The notes: a model not told the origin generated them from the sequence alone. Positions 11,175 through 23,852 are shown, numbered from the stretch's first letter. The stretch is DNA of 64,000 bases from Schizochytrium sp. TIO01 (GCA_004764695.1 SMSO01000031.1:7249261-7313260), one strand, 5' to 3'. Numbers and translations are program-made.

Positions 11175-14100
11175 TTATTCTAGTCTCGCAGAAGCTTGCT
11201 CAAATATGCGTATTGATGGGAACCTTCTTCTTGCTTCAGAAACAGACTCTCGTGCACCCAACTTGATGAGAATCTCAAGTCCTTTGCGATTCCATGAGAA
11301 ATTATAAATTGCCCGACACGCCCATTCTTGCACGTCTGCATTCGTTCGATGTGAGCGCATGGCGGCAACAATCTCTTCACCCACATTCAAATCTTGTCCC
11401 AGGATCTCTCGGTTGCGATCGTTCAAAGCAAGGTTCGACAATGCTGTACATGCGTATCTTTGCACGTCTGCATTCGTTCGATGTGCTCCCATGGCGGCCA
11501 CAATCTCTTCACCCACATTCAAATCTTGTCCCAGGATCTCTCGGTTGCGATCATTTTTAATTGCAAGATTCGACAGTGCTCTACATGCACTACTTTGCAC
11601 GTCTGCATTCGTTCGATGTGCGCATGCGGCCACAATCTCTTCACCCACATTCAAATCTTGTCCCAGGATCTCTACGTTGCGATCATTTTTCACGACAAGA
11701 TTATACAGTGCTCCATGCGTATCTTTGCACTTCTGCATTCGTTCGATGTGCGCATGGCGGCCACAATCTCTCACCCACATTCAAATCTTGTCCCAGGATC
11801 TCTGCGTTACGATCATTTGAAGCAAGATTACACAGTACTCCACATGCATACCTTTGCACGTCTGCATTCGTTCGATGTGCGCGCATGACGGCCACAATCT
11901 CTTCACCCACATTCAAATCTTGTCCCAGGATCTCTGCGTTGCGATCATTGCTTGAACCAAGATTCATCAATGCCCGACATGCATATTCTTGCACGTCTGC
12001 ATTCGTTCGATGTGTACACATGGCGGCCACAATCTCTGCACCCACATTCAAATCTTGGCCCAAAATCTCTCGGTTACGATCATTTTTCACGACAAGATTA
12101 CACAGTGCTCCACATGCGTCTCTTTGCACTTCTGCATTCGTTCGATGTGCGCGCATGGCGGCCACAATCTCTTCACCCACATTCAAATCTTGTCCCAGGA
12201 TCTCTACGTTGCGATCATTTTTCACGACAAGATTATACAGTGCTCCGCATGCGTATCTTTGCACTTCTGCATTCGTTCGATGTGCGCGCATGGCGGCCAC
12301 AATCTCTGCACCCACATTCAAATCTTGTCCCAGGATCTCTGCGTTGCGATCATTTGACAGCAAGATTCCACAGTGCTCCACATGCACTACGTTTGCACTT
12401 CTGCATTCGTTCGATGTGCGCGCATGGCGGCCACAATCTCTTCACCCACATTCAAATCTTGTCCCAGGATCTCTTCGTTGCGATCATTTTCACGACAAGA
12501 TTCCACAGTGCTCCGCATGCGTATCTTTGCACTTCTGCATTCGTTCGATGTGCGCGCATGGCGGCCACAATCTCTGCACCCACATTCAAATCTTGTCCCA
12601 GGATCTCTGCGTTGCGATCATTTGAAGCAAGATTCCACAGTGCTCCACATGCATATCGTTTGCACTTCTGCATTCGTTCGATGTGCGCGCATGGCGGCCA
12701 CAATCTCTGCGCCCACATTCAAATCTTGTCCCAGGATCTCTTTGTTGCGACCATTTTGAAGCAAGATTCCGCAGTGCTCCACATGCATATCTTTGCACTT
12801 CTGCATTCGTTCGATGTGCGCGCATGGCGGCCACAATCTCTTCACCCACATTCAAATCTTGTCCCAGGATCTCTTTGTTGCGACCATTTGAAGCAAGATT
12901 CCGCAGTGCTCCACATGCATATCTTTGCACTTCTGCATTCGTTCGATGTGCGCGCATGGCGGCCACAATCTCTTCACCCACATTCAAATCTTGTCCCAGG
13001 ATCTCTGTGTTGCGATCATTTACAGCAAGATTCCACAGTGCTCCACATGCATATTTTTGCACGTCTGCATTCGTTCGATATGCGCGCATGGCGGCCACAA
13101 TCTCTTCACCCACATTCAAATCTTGCGCTAGAGTAACTTCATTCTCTTTATTACTGAAGGTAAGAGTCCTGACACAAGCACATGCTGCGGCCTGCACTGC
13201 TGCTTCGCTCGCATACTCTTGCATAATACGAATCAGTACAGGGCCTATACCATAGGTTTTCACTGCCGCCTCAGTATACTCCACAGCAGCCTCACCAGAA
13301 AAAGCAAAACGAAATGTCCAAAGCGCTTCAGAAATCACTTCGGCATCGTGTTGTTCATCCTTCAGGATTTTTATCAAATGAACAAGGATACCCCGCTCAC
13401 GAACCTCTCTTCTCAGCTGATCGTGGCCCTCTTCAGCTTCAGCTGACTCGAATTCGCCCTCCAAAATGTCGTGCAGAATCTGTAGCGTTCGTAAAAAATC
13501 AACTCGCTCGCCTCTCTCAGCCAAATCTCGAACGAGGCCTTGCACCATTTCCACACTCACACTCTGCTTTGCAGATGTGCGATGGTTCCGTTTTGAGAAG
13601 GCAGCAGCAAGTCCACGTATAAGTCTGCTCGATCGACGTTCAACACCGCGAGACTCGAACCTTTTTAAGACCTCCTCAGCAGTAGGCCTCTTCGCGGGCT
13701 CTTCGTCCCAACAAGACTCCATGATGCGGACGACCCAGAGTTTTACCGGGATCTCATCAGATATTACAGGGCGCTCCCCTGCAAGAACTCTGCTTTCAAG
13801 CTCTCCTGGGTGATAAATCAAATGCTCGTATGGCGTCTCCTCATGATAAATCTCCCACACAACCACACCTAGAGAATATGTATCTGCCTTTGTTGTCCAG
13901 CGAGCAGGCGCCTGAAGTACTTCTGGAGCCATATACACGGGGGTTCCAGCCACAGAAATTGTCTCCGCCAAACTTGTATTTGGACTCGTTCTGGCAGCAA
14001 GACCAAAGTCTGCTAGCTTCACTAGACCAAAATCTTGACTGAGAAGTACATTGGCGGGTTTCAGATCACGATGAATCACATTCTGACTATGGAGATAGCA

Positions 14101-15189
14101 GAGTCCTCGTGAAATGCCACGTAAAATGGCCTCTTTATCATCTAAACCAAGTGTAGCGAATGTGCCACTCGGTTTGACCTCATATAGAAGCTCATCTAGG
14201 GACAAGTCACATTTATCCATGACCAAATGGAACCGGTTTTGAATGATGCACGTCCCAAGAAGGCAGACGATATTTTTATGATGCAATCCCTGCCAACTTT
14301 GGGCTTCTTCAAGCAATGCCTTCTGTTCAGCAAGTTGAAGCCGCCCGCGAATCTGGCGTACTCGCTTAATTGCAACTGGCGTATTTGTACTGTCTTCACC
14401 ATGGAGAACACCTGAAACGACTTGTCCAAAGCTGCCTTCACCAAGAATGTGCTCTGGATAATCTATGGTGACTTTTTCACGTGATATTGTCGCCATCTCC
14501 GATTCTTGCGTTTCTCGCAGTGCACGAGTTAAATCTTGAAGCGCTCGTCTTTGTCTGCCCGTTCCAGCACGACCTTCTATAATATCTGTAAGGCTGATAT
14601 CAGGCTGGGCTTTAAGCAATGACAATATGGCTTCAATGTGGTCGTGGCCTTGATCTTGATATTGTTTGATCATATGTTCGAGGCAGATGTGATCTTCTTC
14701 AGCATCGTCGAGGTCCATTTGCTCGACGGATGCAGGCGGTAATGGGATCTCAAAGCGGATTCGGCAGACCTGGATCAATGTTTGCAAGCGTTGCTCCACA
14801 TCTGAGAGCACTTGAGCAGCTCGTTTCGTGTCCATAAGTTGTAGAATCACGGTGGAGTCGCTATGGTTGGGATCAAAGAACTCACGAAGTAGCGCGATGA
14901 TGTTGCGTAGAGTGGCTTCAACCTGGATAAAGTTGATGTCAGCTTGGTGCAAGGGCTCCAGAAAACTGGCGAGCTTGCTAAAGACATTGTTGAGGTGTGC
15001 AGCTCTTCGATGGCATGTATTAGTATGCTCAAGAAGTGTCGCACCCTCGCGAATTAGCTGAAGCGATGATGTGAAGCTTGGCGGGATGCTTGGCATGTTT
15101 ATGGGCCGTTGCGTTACTGGAGTAGTTGAACTGCAATTGTTGTCCTCAAAGAAGGTATGTGCATACTTTTGCAGCCCATTTATTAACAT
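11175..15189 (-). CDS. TKL-type protein kinase with MLKL-like N-terminus and armadillo repeats (frame broken in the repeats)
   Basis: Starts at the ATG at 15189 or, more likely, 15096. Roughly residues 40-150 form a helical region whose pattern resembles the MLKL N-terminal four-helix bundle (inference). The kinase domain (about 247-510) is complete: GEGSFGQV loop, VAIK lysine, HRDLKPAN catalytic loop, DFG, APE. Helical repeats follow, then about 14 armadillo repeats of 43-45 residues with the signature EILGQDLNVGEEIVAAMRAH. The frame is intact through the first three repeats to about 12757, then about seven indels (near 12755, 12658, 12488, 12388/12356, 11773/11752 and 11715) shift it. The last three repeats and a C-terminal cap are intact again and end at 11175. 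Likely a soluble signalling protein. Either the array is decaying or its consensus sequence contains errors. Confidence 0.85.
11330..13135 (-). repeat. Tandem array of about 14 armadillo-coding units (130-135 bp)
   Basis: The motif CATTCGTTCGATGTG (plus strand) recurs near 11340, 11471, 11605, 11735, 11865, 11999, 12133, 12268, 12403, 12538, 12671, 12805, 12937 and 13067. Units are close to identical at DNA level, much more so than armadillo repeats usually are, which implies recent expansion or homogenisation. Length differences fall mostly in the linker between helices (NLAS/NLAV/NLVVK before NDRN). Large plus-strand open frames across this region are shadows of the array. Confidence 0.93.
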
Positions 15190-15201
15190 GCACGTGCTCA
15201 C

Positions 15202-17271
15202 TAATCCCTTCTCTACCTACCACTAGTAATATCTTTGGAAATTGTTTGTTTCAGTCATGACTGATCAGTCGCAAGTTTTAGCAGTACTACGAGTACTTCC
15301 TAAAGAGTACAGCCTTTTTTTTTAAAAGGAACGACTAAAATAGCTAGGTGTGTACTTGCCCATACTAGTATAGGCAAATTCTAACACTAGTACTGGGTAA
15401 TGTAGCAGGTCCGTACTGGTACATCTTGTTGTATTTCTAGTCTTTGCTTTCTTATAATTGTTGGAAAAATAAGATATGCGTAATTTTTAAAGCGGTCAAT
15501 CAGATTAGTCCTTTCACATAGACAGTAATTCAATGTCGGAACATATTGGTTGAAAAACGGAATTCAATACAAACACTTGTTGTAGATACCTCTACCATAC
15601 CATACTTTTCTGGGGTACCATTTTAAAATTTTGGTTTGTATAATTGTTGCATAGAATGACGCTTGATTGAATATTGGAAGAAGAAGATACCCACCAACTT
15701 ACTTATAGAAGCATTCGAATCATAGGGTGTGTACTGCACTCAGTATATATAAATTCTCAAAATTTCTATTTCCTACGATTACAAAGTGGGGCTAAGGCTC
15801 AATCGCGGGTTGACTCAAAGACAGTTCTTCAACCATGTCCTTGGATAGGTAGCACAAAGGGATGCATCTGGCGGCTTGAGCATCACGATTGGCTACGTGT
15901 CTGCATTTTGAAGGGCATGTGAAGGCCTTGGATGTTCCGAGCTTGTCGCGTGCTTGGGATGGTTTTCAAGTGCAATCCTCCTGGCAAATAACAAGTTTGC
16001 ACGACTGGCAGGGGAAAAGCTTAGCTTTGGAAATGAGCGTTAGTCGGAAGCCAACAAGACATCATTCGCGCTATCTTTACTTTGATTAACTTGTTGAGGT
16101 GTCCAAGTTAAGCCAAAGGATAACATCGTAGTTTTCACAGCGCCAAAGCGCAAGAGATCTTGCAGTGAATCTCGATTGTCAATCCAGTAGGGCGTGCAAG
16201 CCCTGGTTTTTGAAGTTGACCCCTCTACTGATGTCATTTTAGACGGATGTGTATGCTGGCGGATGTGTATGCTGGAGATCACCACTTCAAATTTCTTCTT
16301 TGCTTGGCGGAGGACACTGTGGCGTAGATAATGAATGGTACGGTCAGTGCTGCATTACTCTCGACCGCTGGAACATACCGCAGCTGCAGGTGCGCTCAGC
16401 GTCGTTACCTGCGTATATGCGATGAAATGTTCTCAACTTGTTTTAACTTTGTAGCAATTGTAGCCTTGGGACCTTGAAATGCAGAGATACCGAGTTCGAA
16501 CAAATCCTACTAAATTTATAACTGGGCAGACCTAAGGTTTTTTTCTGCTTCTTTTCTAGCTTCACATGAAATGAACACAACAAACCAAAAAGTGCAGGGG
16601 AGACATCTTCGTGCTCGCCGGATTCTAACAGAGGTATTGAGTGATTGGTTTGGTTTAAGATTTTTAGTCAAGATAAAAGATTTGAACTTAGTACCTCTGA
16701 CTAGTGAGACTGAGGTAACAACAAAACAAAATCCTCGAAATAATAATGGTTGAGTTTTCTCTTTGCTTGGTTTTTTATTTTTGTCAACACTAGGCCTATA
16801 TGTTGTTGTTTAAGTTTCTATTCAAGTCAAACGATTGATTAGAGTAGTTTAGACTGCTTTGCAAACTTAACCTTGGTATTACCTTCTTTACAGTAAGTCT
16901 TTTTTTATTTCCACACTCACATCAGGGTTTTCTAATGACAATTGCTAATGCACTTTGCAGAGGGCAGAGCTCATCTATATTCTAATTGAATTCAAAAAAT
17001 TTAATATTTGTTTCCTGTGGAGTCGGAACTATATATCTAGCTCTAACTCATGAAACGCTTGTTTATTAGTGTGCTCGAATTTATTTCGTATAGAGTACAA
17101 GCACGGGTGCTTTAGTGACCGGCAGAGTCTTCGATCGGTTTTGTTTGCTTTTCTTGGTACGGTACAAATCAACTTATAAAACAAGCAGGCGTCTGCAACA
17201 TTGGAAAATCTGATCAATTTAGATATGATTGATGATTCAAAATTAGTTTCATGTGTGAAAACGTAGCATAT
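15202..17271. other. Intergenic region containing decayed repeat copy 1
   Basis: Presumed promoter side of the minus-strand kinase gene and 3' side of the minus-strand gene at 17272-18390. Contains the decayed repeat at 15735-16420. Otherwise no gene seen. Confidence 0.55.
15735..16420 (+). repeat. Decayed coding-derived repeat, copy 1
   Basis: Aligns along about 650 bases with 25320-26045 (same strand) and with the reverse complement of 41300-41985. Shared landmarks are AAAGTGGGG at 15784, GCCTTGGATGTTCC, GGTTTTCAAGTGCAATCC, AGGATAACATCGTAG and, near the end, a GCTGGAACA-type segment. In the ancestral frame it still reads KVGLRLNRGLTQRQFFNHVL, then after one stop DASGGLSITIGYVSAF, and further on KDNIVVFTAPK. 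Several stops and frame slips make it non-functional. Family unknown. Confidence 0.75.
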
Positions 17272-18390
17272 TCATCCTTCGACTTCCATGGGCGTTGCGA
17301 CAAGGTAGCCGTAAAATACGGCTCGTAAAACATCATTGAAACGGGGATAGCTGTTGCACGCATCCGAAAGAATCGCGAGCGCTTCACTATAGCTCTTCAA
17401 TGCCAAAATCGTATGTTTATCGTCGTGTCCTCGAAGTCGTGGAGAAACTTGGTTTTTAATAGGTATTGCGTTCCATACTCTTTGGTATGCGTCCATTGAA
17501 TCATGTCCTTGCTCAATAGCAAGAGTTAAGGCTAGTAAATGGTACCATTCGTCTAAAGTCTGCCCTGTGCTAAGGGCTTGTTCGAAACGGTCAACAAAAA
17601 ACTTTCCTTGGATTTCCTGAGTTGTAATTAGGGATTTTATTCTCTTTTCAATTTGTTGGAGTTTTAGCGTCTTTAAAGCTTCGTCAATTCCTGCCTCACT
17701 CGTGGGCCTGACATATGATGCTGGCCTGGTGATGTTAGGAATCTTAACTTTCATATCCTTCATAAGAATAACAGTGCGAGCTTGGTCATCTTTTCTGACC
17801 TCGATATCATCGAGATGCTCCTCGAATTGGAATTGGGTGTGACCATTCCAACTTTCTTCAGAGTCCAGGGCTAGCATCCATTCTAAGGATTGTTTTGCAT
17901 TCTCCGTAAGCTTAACATCCCGTGGCCATGCTCGAGCAATTTCTTCAAACCAATATGACATTTGAATGAGTGAGTTCAGACCTGCATGGCTAGCAAGAAG
18001 GGCTCGTATCGCAAGGGTTACAACGTTGAGTTCTTCAGGGTCTACATTTACAGTATCCATTTCAGAGTCGGTGTTCAAAATCAAAGTCCCGTCGGTATGT
18101 TCATGCAGAGCTAGCCATAGGTTATTTTGACGTTGTTGGGTATCATCGCCTTCAAATCCATGGTTCAAGTCATCCCCGTCAGCAACAGTAAGTACGGCGA
18201 CCTCGAAAGCTTTGCGATTCTCTTTCTGGTTCTTGGCGTCGCTTGAACTCATGTGCATGTTTTCTTCGTATAGGTTGATAATAGATTTCCTTGTCTGAAA
18301 GCCTTGCACAAGAGACTCACACGCAACAAGGTTAAACGTGATAATCATCATTAATGACCACATTCTGCTAAGCGTCTTCGACATTATCAT
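17272..18390 (-). CDS. Unnamed three-gene family, 372-residue member
   Basis: Single exon from the ATG at 18390 (followed two codons later by a second ATG) to the stop at 17272. The N-terminus has a hydrophobic segment (SLMMIITFNLVACE) that looks like a signal peptide or anchor. The core matches the gene at 39300-40769: HTDGTLILNTDSE against HTDGSLILHSTSE, then LNVVTLAIRALL, SLIQMSYWFEEIARAWPRDV, TENAKQSLEWML, and near the C-terminus YPRFNDVLRAVFYGYLV. It is predicted to be helical and enter the secretory route, but I recognise no domain and no catalytic motif. Unlike the 489-residue member it lacks the long charged coiled coil and the acidic tail. Codons are AT-leaning. The gene is real judging by the conserved paralogue; function is unknown. 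Confidence 0.82.
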   Translation of the reverse strand: MIMSKTLSRMWSLMMIITFNLVACESLVQGFQTRKSIINLYEENMHMSSSDAKNQKENRKAFEVAVLTVADGDDLNHGFEGDDTQQRQNNLWLALHEHTDGTLILNTDSEMDTVNVDPEELNVVTLAIRALLASHAGLNSLIQMSYWFEEIARAWPRDVKLTENAKQSLEWMLALDSEESWNGHTQFQFEEHLDDIEVRKDDQARTVILMKDMKVKIPNITRPASYVRPTSEAGIDEALKTLKLQQIEKRIKSLITTQEIQGKFFVDRFEQALSTGQTLDEWYHLLALTLAIEQGHDSMDAYQRVWNAIPIKNQVSPRLRGHDDKHTILALKSYSEALAILSDACNSYPRFNDVLRAVFYGYLVATPMEVEG

Positions 18391-21300
18391 TTTAGTTGGG
18401 AGTCTGCCACGGAGATGAGGGATGATCAAACAAAGACAGCGTAGATGCCTTCAGGTATCTACACCGCACTTAAATAACGACTGAGGGCTTTTGAGAGCCT
18501 GGTTTGCCAGCCAGTAGATTTGATGAGACTGTTTCTTTTTTAATCTCTTCCACACCACCTGCGTAGGAAAGACTGAGCCCTTGTTTTCTGTTGGTTTTTT
18601 CACCCCAATCTCTGCAAATGGCACACAAGTGCAAGATATTAATTAAACTCTTCTATAGCGGCGTGGTCTTTTTTACATTTAAGAATCGTGTGGTTTTGGC
18701 CAGTGCTGTATCTGTTGTATCTGTTTGCGCTTTGAATTCCAGGTTTGCTGACCAATATTCGTCTTTGTTGTGTTTGGGTCTCATTGTAGAGGTAGTAGTA
18801 GTCCATAAACCAGGCTATGCCTAATCCTAAGTACACTTTAGTTTAAAAGGTTTAATCGGCATCACGGTAGTAATAAAATAAAAACATTTACTTGGGATTG
18901 CATAACTACTAGTAGTCAGAGTGATTGCTGAGTTCTCTTGTATTTGACTCGTACACGGTGCTCCATAGTAGAGATGACAAGAGAAGAGGTTACTATCGTT
19001 GCAGTACTGCTGGATACTTGGTTTTCATAAGGTAGATTTATTGTATCTAGATTCAAAAGTATTCGAAATTTTCTCATTTCTTTTGAGATTAATGATGATT
19101 TAAAAAAAAAAATGCTTTTTAAATTTTAAAATGCGGGAATATATTTTTCTTCTATATTTTTCAGTAGTGAGCAGCCCTAGTTTGGTTGCCCACCAATATT
19201 TCCCCATTCATAATTATGCAACTTGAACAGCAGACACGAATCTATCCTGACTCCTTATCTGATTTCACACATCGAAGAGGCTATCACTCTACGACTTCAT
19301 GGTATAGACCAAACCAACCCCGAGTTCCGTACCTATTATAGTTTTAAGGAACGTCTATTAACTTTTTAATAAAGAAAGGAAGCATAACCTACAACTTTTT
19401 TATCTTCTATTTTTCATTTTTTTGTGTTTTCTAATGCTTCTATGCTTTCCACTTTCTCGTTGTTCTGAAAATAAAAAATGTGGTGAACTTTCATGTTCCA
19501 AGGAGGTGAGTAAGCAGTTTGGTCGCCAGGGTGAAGCTTTTCTCGCTTGTTCACCAACCAGACAGAAGTCTATATATATATATATATATATTTATCAGTA
19601 TATAAAACAAAGACCAAAAGAACCGAATCAGGCTTTGGTTTTTGCTTATATAATTGACTTTTTATTTTATTTTAAATAAATATATGTTATTTGTATTGTA
19701 AAATGATTTTCTCTCGTTAAAAAGCAACTTCAAGACAGAAGACAGGCTTAAGGCTCATATATCTCGATGATCAGCTCCAATATCTTTCTTATATGTTTCA
19801 TTGGATTTCTCCATTAATATTATATATATGATTCGGCGGGTCTGTTAAGTTAATAAAGTATTATCAGACCATCATCCTTATTCGAACGACTATATCATCA
19901 TTATGGTGCAGGGCAGATACAGTCCACAAATTCAACCCTCATGAAACCTACTTGTGTCGGAACGTTCAAAAGTCTCCTATTCTTCTAAATAATAAATTAT
20001 TTTCTTTTCATTAATTAATTTAAATTAAAACAAGACGCACACAAATGATTTGAAAAATTATGTTCATGGTCCGTCTCAAGCGAGAATCTTACGCCATCGC
20101 TTCAAAGCACCTTCTTGAACATGTGATTTGAAGCTTGAAGATACATCTTGGTCGAGAGCTGTTCACGCTTCAACTGGACTTCTAAATACTGCGTCAAAAT
20201 TATTAACTGAAACCTACATAATTCATCCAATTCGAATTTGATACTACACTTTATCAATATTATTTTCGTCAACCTACATTTTAAAATAGCTACATAGAGA
20301 TTTTTTATTCTCTACAGAGTTGTAGTGAAGCTTTAAGTTGGAGTGATTTTAAGTGATGAGACTAAAATATGCCCCATATTCTAATATCACTACACATTGA
20401 CAGCACTCAAGCGTGAAGCTGTTGTAATGCTTGTGAAACATGAACCGCGTTGTCTTGGATGCTTAAACCGTATGATCTCTGTCCCGAGGCTTTGCAAAAC
20501 TGGCAGACACATACTCTTTACTTTGTTTTCTTTGTAAATGACAAAACTTACATTAAACATTAGAGAAAACGAACCCAACAATATCTTGTAACAATAAATA
20601 AATAAAAATCATTTGTTGAAATCTATTGATGCCACAACCCCTTTTTAAATAAAAGTAAATTTTTTTTTTGTCAAGGCACCTTATCGGTTAGTGACTTAAT
20701 TTAATAATAAATAAAAATGAATGTGTCGCATCTGCTAACTTGGTAAAGAAGGCTCAAGTCAAAGCACATCACTCTTATCTCTTTGTCATCTTTTTACGCT
20801 TGGATTAGGTACGCCCTCTATGTATTTCGAGCAAGAACTTAGTGTGGTCAGCTAAACTAAAGCAGATATCACGAAACCTTGAGACAGATACTATTGTGCT
20901 ATATCTGCAAACGCCAGATGCTGACAATCACATATCATTACACTCCGTTCCTGCGGGTCTACTTTTATTCGCCAATGTGCCATGAGCTCGTGGAGGCCTG
21001 TCATGACAAAGTGCGATCGAGTGGCTGAGATGTCTATTATTACCATGAACTGATATTCATGCATGAATGACTGAAGAACAAAGGTGCAAAGCAGCAACAT
21101 CAAGATGAATGAAGCTCAAAGTTCCTTTTCTCTTCTTTTCTTTTCAAATAAAGAAAAGTAGCGAAGCAAAATAATCAATCCTATGCTTGCAGCTCGGTAA
21201 CTTGAACGAACGGTCTGTTTGCAAGGCGTATGATATATCTTCGCAAGGCGATGACTTGTTCTGTTCTTCCTCCATTGTGGAAGACTTCGACGGAGTAGAA

Positions 21301-22483
21301 TATTGCTCTCTGCCATTATATTGAGGATTAGAAACTTTCTGTTTCTTGATGCGTGACTAACGCATGAATCGAACTACTATTGACTATTCCAACCTGCTCT
21401 CGCGCCGGAATTTTTGCGTCGAAAAGAATTCGAACTGCTACATGGGATTGACAGAATTGAAAAGCGTATGCACTTGCACTATTCGTGGAATAGGTTTAAT
21501 TAATACTGGGAGACTCGAGCGAGTGATTTCTCTTTCGTAACATCACATCTTTGGTGCCAATCATGTTGAAAATAATAATAGTAATAATAATAATAATAAT
21601 AATAGCAAATGAAGCATTTTCTAACCAATTTATTCTAATCAGCCATTCGCCCAGCGGCTCGTCAGAACTTCACATTAGCTACCTTTTCGAGTACGTCTAT
21701 GGCTTCGCCAGAGTCGTACGTACAAGGTCTAAGACATAATTGCGTATCTTTTGCACAGCTTCTTCAAGTCGTCAAACTGAGTCTCGAAGATTGAAAAGGC
21801 GTGAAAGCACATGAGAAGAAAGACGAAAGTTAGAGGAGAAAAAGTTTGAATTATAGGCAAAAGCTATCCACACACAAAGCTGGGGGTAAGAAGGCCCTGG
21901 TGTAGGGAGTTGGTACCCAGGTACTTCAAACCTATTTTATCATCAATTGCCCTGCAAAGTCAACATTCTCAGTGCGACGACCATCAATTATCTATGAACC
22001 ACGCACTAGTCTCGACCTGACAAGATTTACACTAAATTACACGAAATGATTAGAAGCTTATAAATGTTAACATCGGTTCCGACAAAGCTTAGGTGTCGCG
22101 AAGCTGCACATCGTCCTGACTGAAGACAATCTCTTAGGAAGCAAGATCTTTCTTATTGTAGTCTATTATAAATAGGGCTAGCTTCAAACTCACTTCAAAA
22201 GATCTTCCTAGTTTATGTTTTCCTTCATAGATTTGCTAACCCTACTACAGGTTTTCTGCGTAAAGGCGCCATCAATCGCGAGAATTCGGGAGAGGCGACT
22301 ATTGGCTACGAAAATCAGAAGTGGTTCATAATGATAGTTCTGCCTACATCATCCGCTTTGCAACCTTTGGTTTTCCACAATCTCACTTCGTAAATTATGT
22401 AAATTCTGTTGATTCAAGCTATGAGGCCCGATCAAAGTAGAGTGTGGCAAGCCAGTTGTAGAGCCTTGCAAAGAGAAAGATGA

Positions 22484-22693
22484 GGCTTTCAACATTCTGC
22501 TGGTCCACCTTGTTTTCTCTTTAAGTACGAGCGATGGGATGAATGCAAGGCTACTGGCGAAGATATCGAAGGAGGGTGGTGCTCGATATTCTTCCAGGTG
22601 AAAGTATGTCGGGCAGAAATCTTTGCAGTACCGGAAAATGTGATGCCGGATGGCAAAAAGATGTGCATGGCAAACTTACTAGTAGTTGGTTGA
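22484..22693 (+). other. Exon-like open frame with spaced cysteines
   Basis: Open from after a TGA at 22481 to the TGA at 22691, without an ATG near its start. It reads YERWDECKATGEDIEGGWCS, then FFQVKVCRAEIFAVPENV, then a Lys/Met-rich end. The composition and cysteine spacing look like a small helical cysteine-pair protein, but no family can be assigned. The frame just upstream (GPIKVECGKPVVEPCKEKDE, ending before 22500) is offset by one base, so this may be a broken gene or the last exon of a spliced one. Confidence 0.3.
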
Positions 22694-23764
22694 GCTGCAA
22701 TTCTCGACTCGACTAGTTTAAGGTTATTGCGCCATGGATGAAGGGCATTAGTTGCAGATAACTAAATTAGTTGATCACGCACAATTCGGTGATACCTCGC
22801 GACTGTGCTACTATGCTTTGCTAGGTAGAATTCAAAGGCTTAGTAGGTTCGAGTGCTTGTTATTACGTTAGATCCAAGTGATTTCGGCCAAATCACCTAC
22901 TCCAGCCTCTGCAATGTGCTGCGATTTGCGTCTTTTGTGATGCAAAAGGGATTTTTGTTTAAATCTATGAGCCATCTCCACCATGCACTTGAAACATTTT
23001 TATTTTATTTTTTAAGTATTGCAGTGGTATATGTAATTTTGTTTTAATTAAATCGTCATGAACATGAAGAACTTGCAGAATTAAAACTAGTGTAAAAGCC
23101 AATATACTTGGCTGGCCATACCGATAGCGTCCATCATTGCTCCGGCGATCCTTTAACTGGCGCCACACTTTCAGCTATTCAATATGATGAGTCCATCTTT
23201 TTCTCGCTTCTTATTTTCTTCAACGGCATGTTTACTCAATCTATTAGGCCTATGCATAGAAGAGTAAAAGAGATCGTGATGTTTATTATATTGTTACTTA
23301 TCTTTAACACATCTATTTTATTTTAATTTCTTTTTAATTGAATGATTTATTTATAAAGACTTTTTCTTTTCTTTTTTAACTCTGTATCACTTTTTCTTTT
23401 CCTTTCCATTTCTTTGGGAAAAAATCAGCTTCTTTAACATTTTCATCTCTTCATGCGAACTTGCTCTCAAGACGGCTCGAATGTCCAGAGACAGTGGGTT
23501 CGAAGAGCCGCGTGTGCTCCTCCCAAGCCACCTCTGAATCCCACTTGCTTCGGTGGAAATCATGGAGTGCCCCGGACAAATTCTTCGCTCCGCGCTACAT
23601 GCAAGTAAATAAATTAATTAATAAGTAAGTAGCAGGCCCAATCGGCAAACGATTGGCGATGGAATTGCTCAACTCCCTTCGCGGAGCAAACCGCTGAGCA
23701 GCAGACCAAAGGCTGCTGCCGCGCCGCATGACGGACGGACGCCCCGGTCCTCGAAATCCGCAGG

Positions 23765-23823
23765 TCTGCCTGCCTGCCTGCCTGCCTGCCTGCCCCAAAG
23801 ACGCTTCATGCACGCACGGCTCC

Positions 23824-23852
<29 letters not shown>
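23765..23852. repeat. CTGC and CAAG tetranucleotide tracts
   Basis: Two short tracts, CTGC at 23765-23794 and CAAG at 23824-23852, about 30 bases apart in a GC-rich segment. Confidence 0.9.

Noticed and set aside
11294-13255. Large plus-strand open frames (up to almost 400 codons) across the armadillo array
   Set aside because: They are the complement of the repeat array: periodic HSFDVRAWRPQSLHPHSNL-type units with no function, while the minus strand encodes recognisable armadillo repeats following a kinase domain.
15860-15940. WD40-like phrase (GHVKALDV) in decayed repeat copy 1
   Set aside because: It lies in a frame that is not kept in the other two copies; the conserved ancestral frame reads different peptides, so a WD40 origin is not supported.
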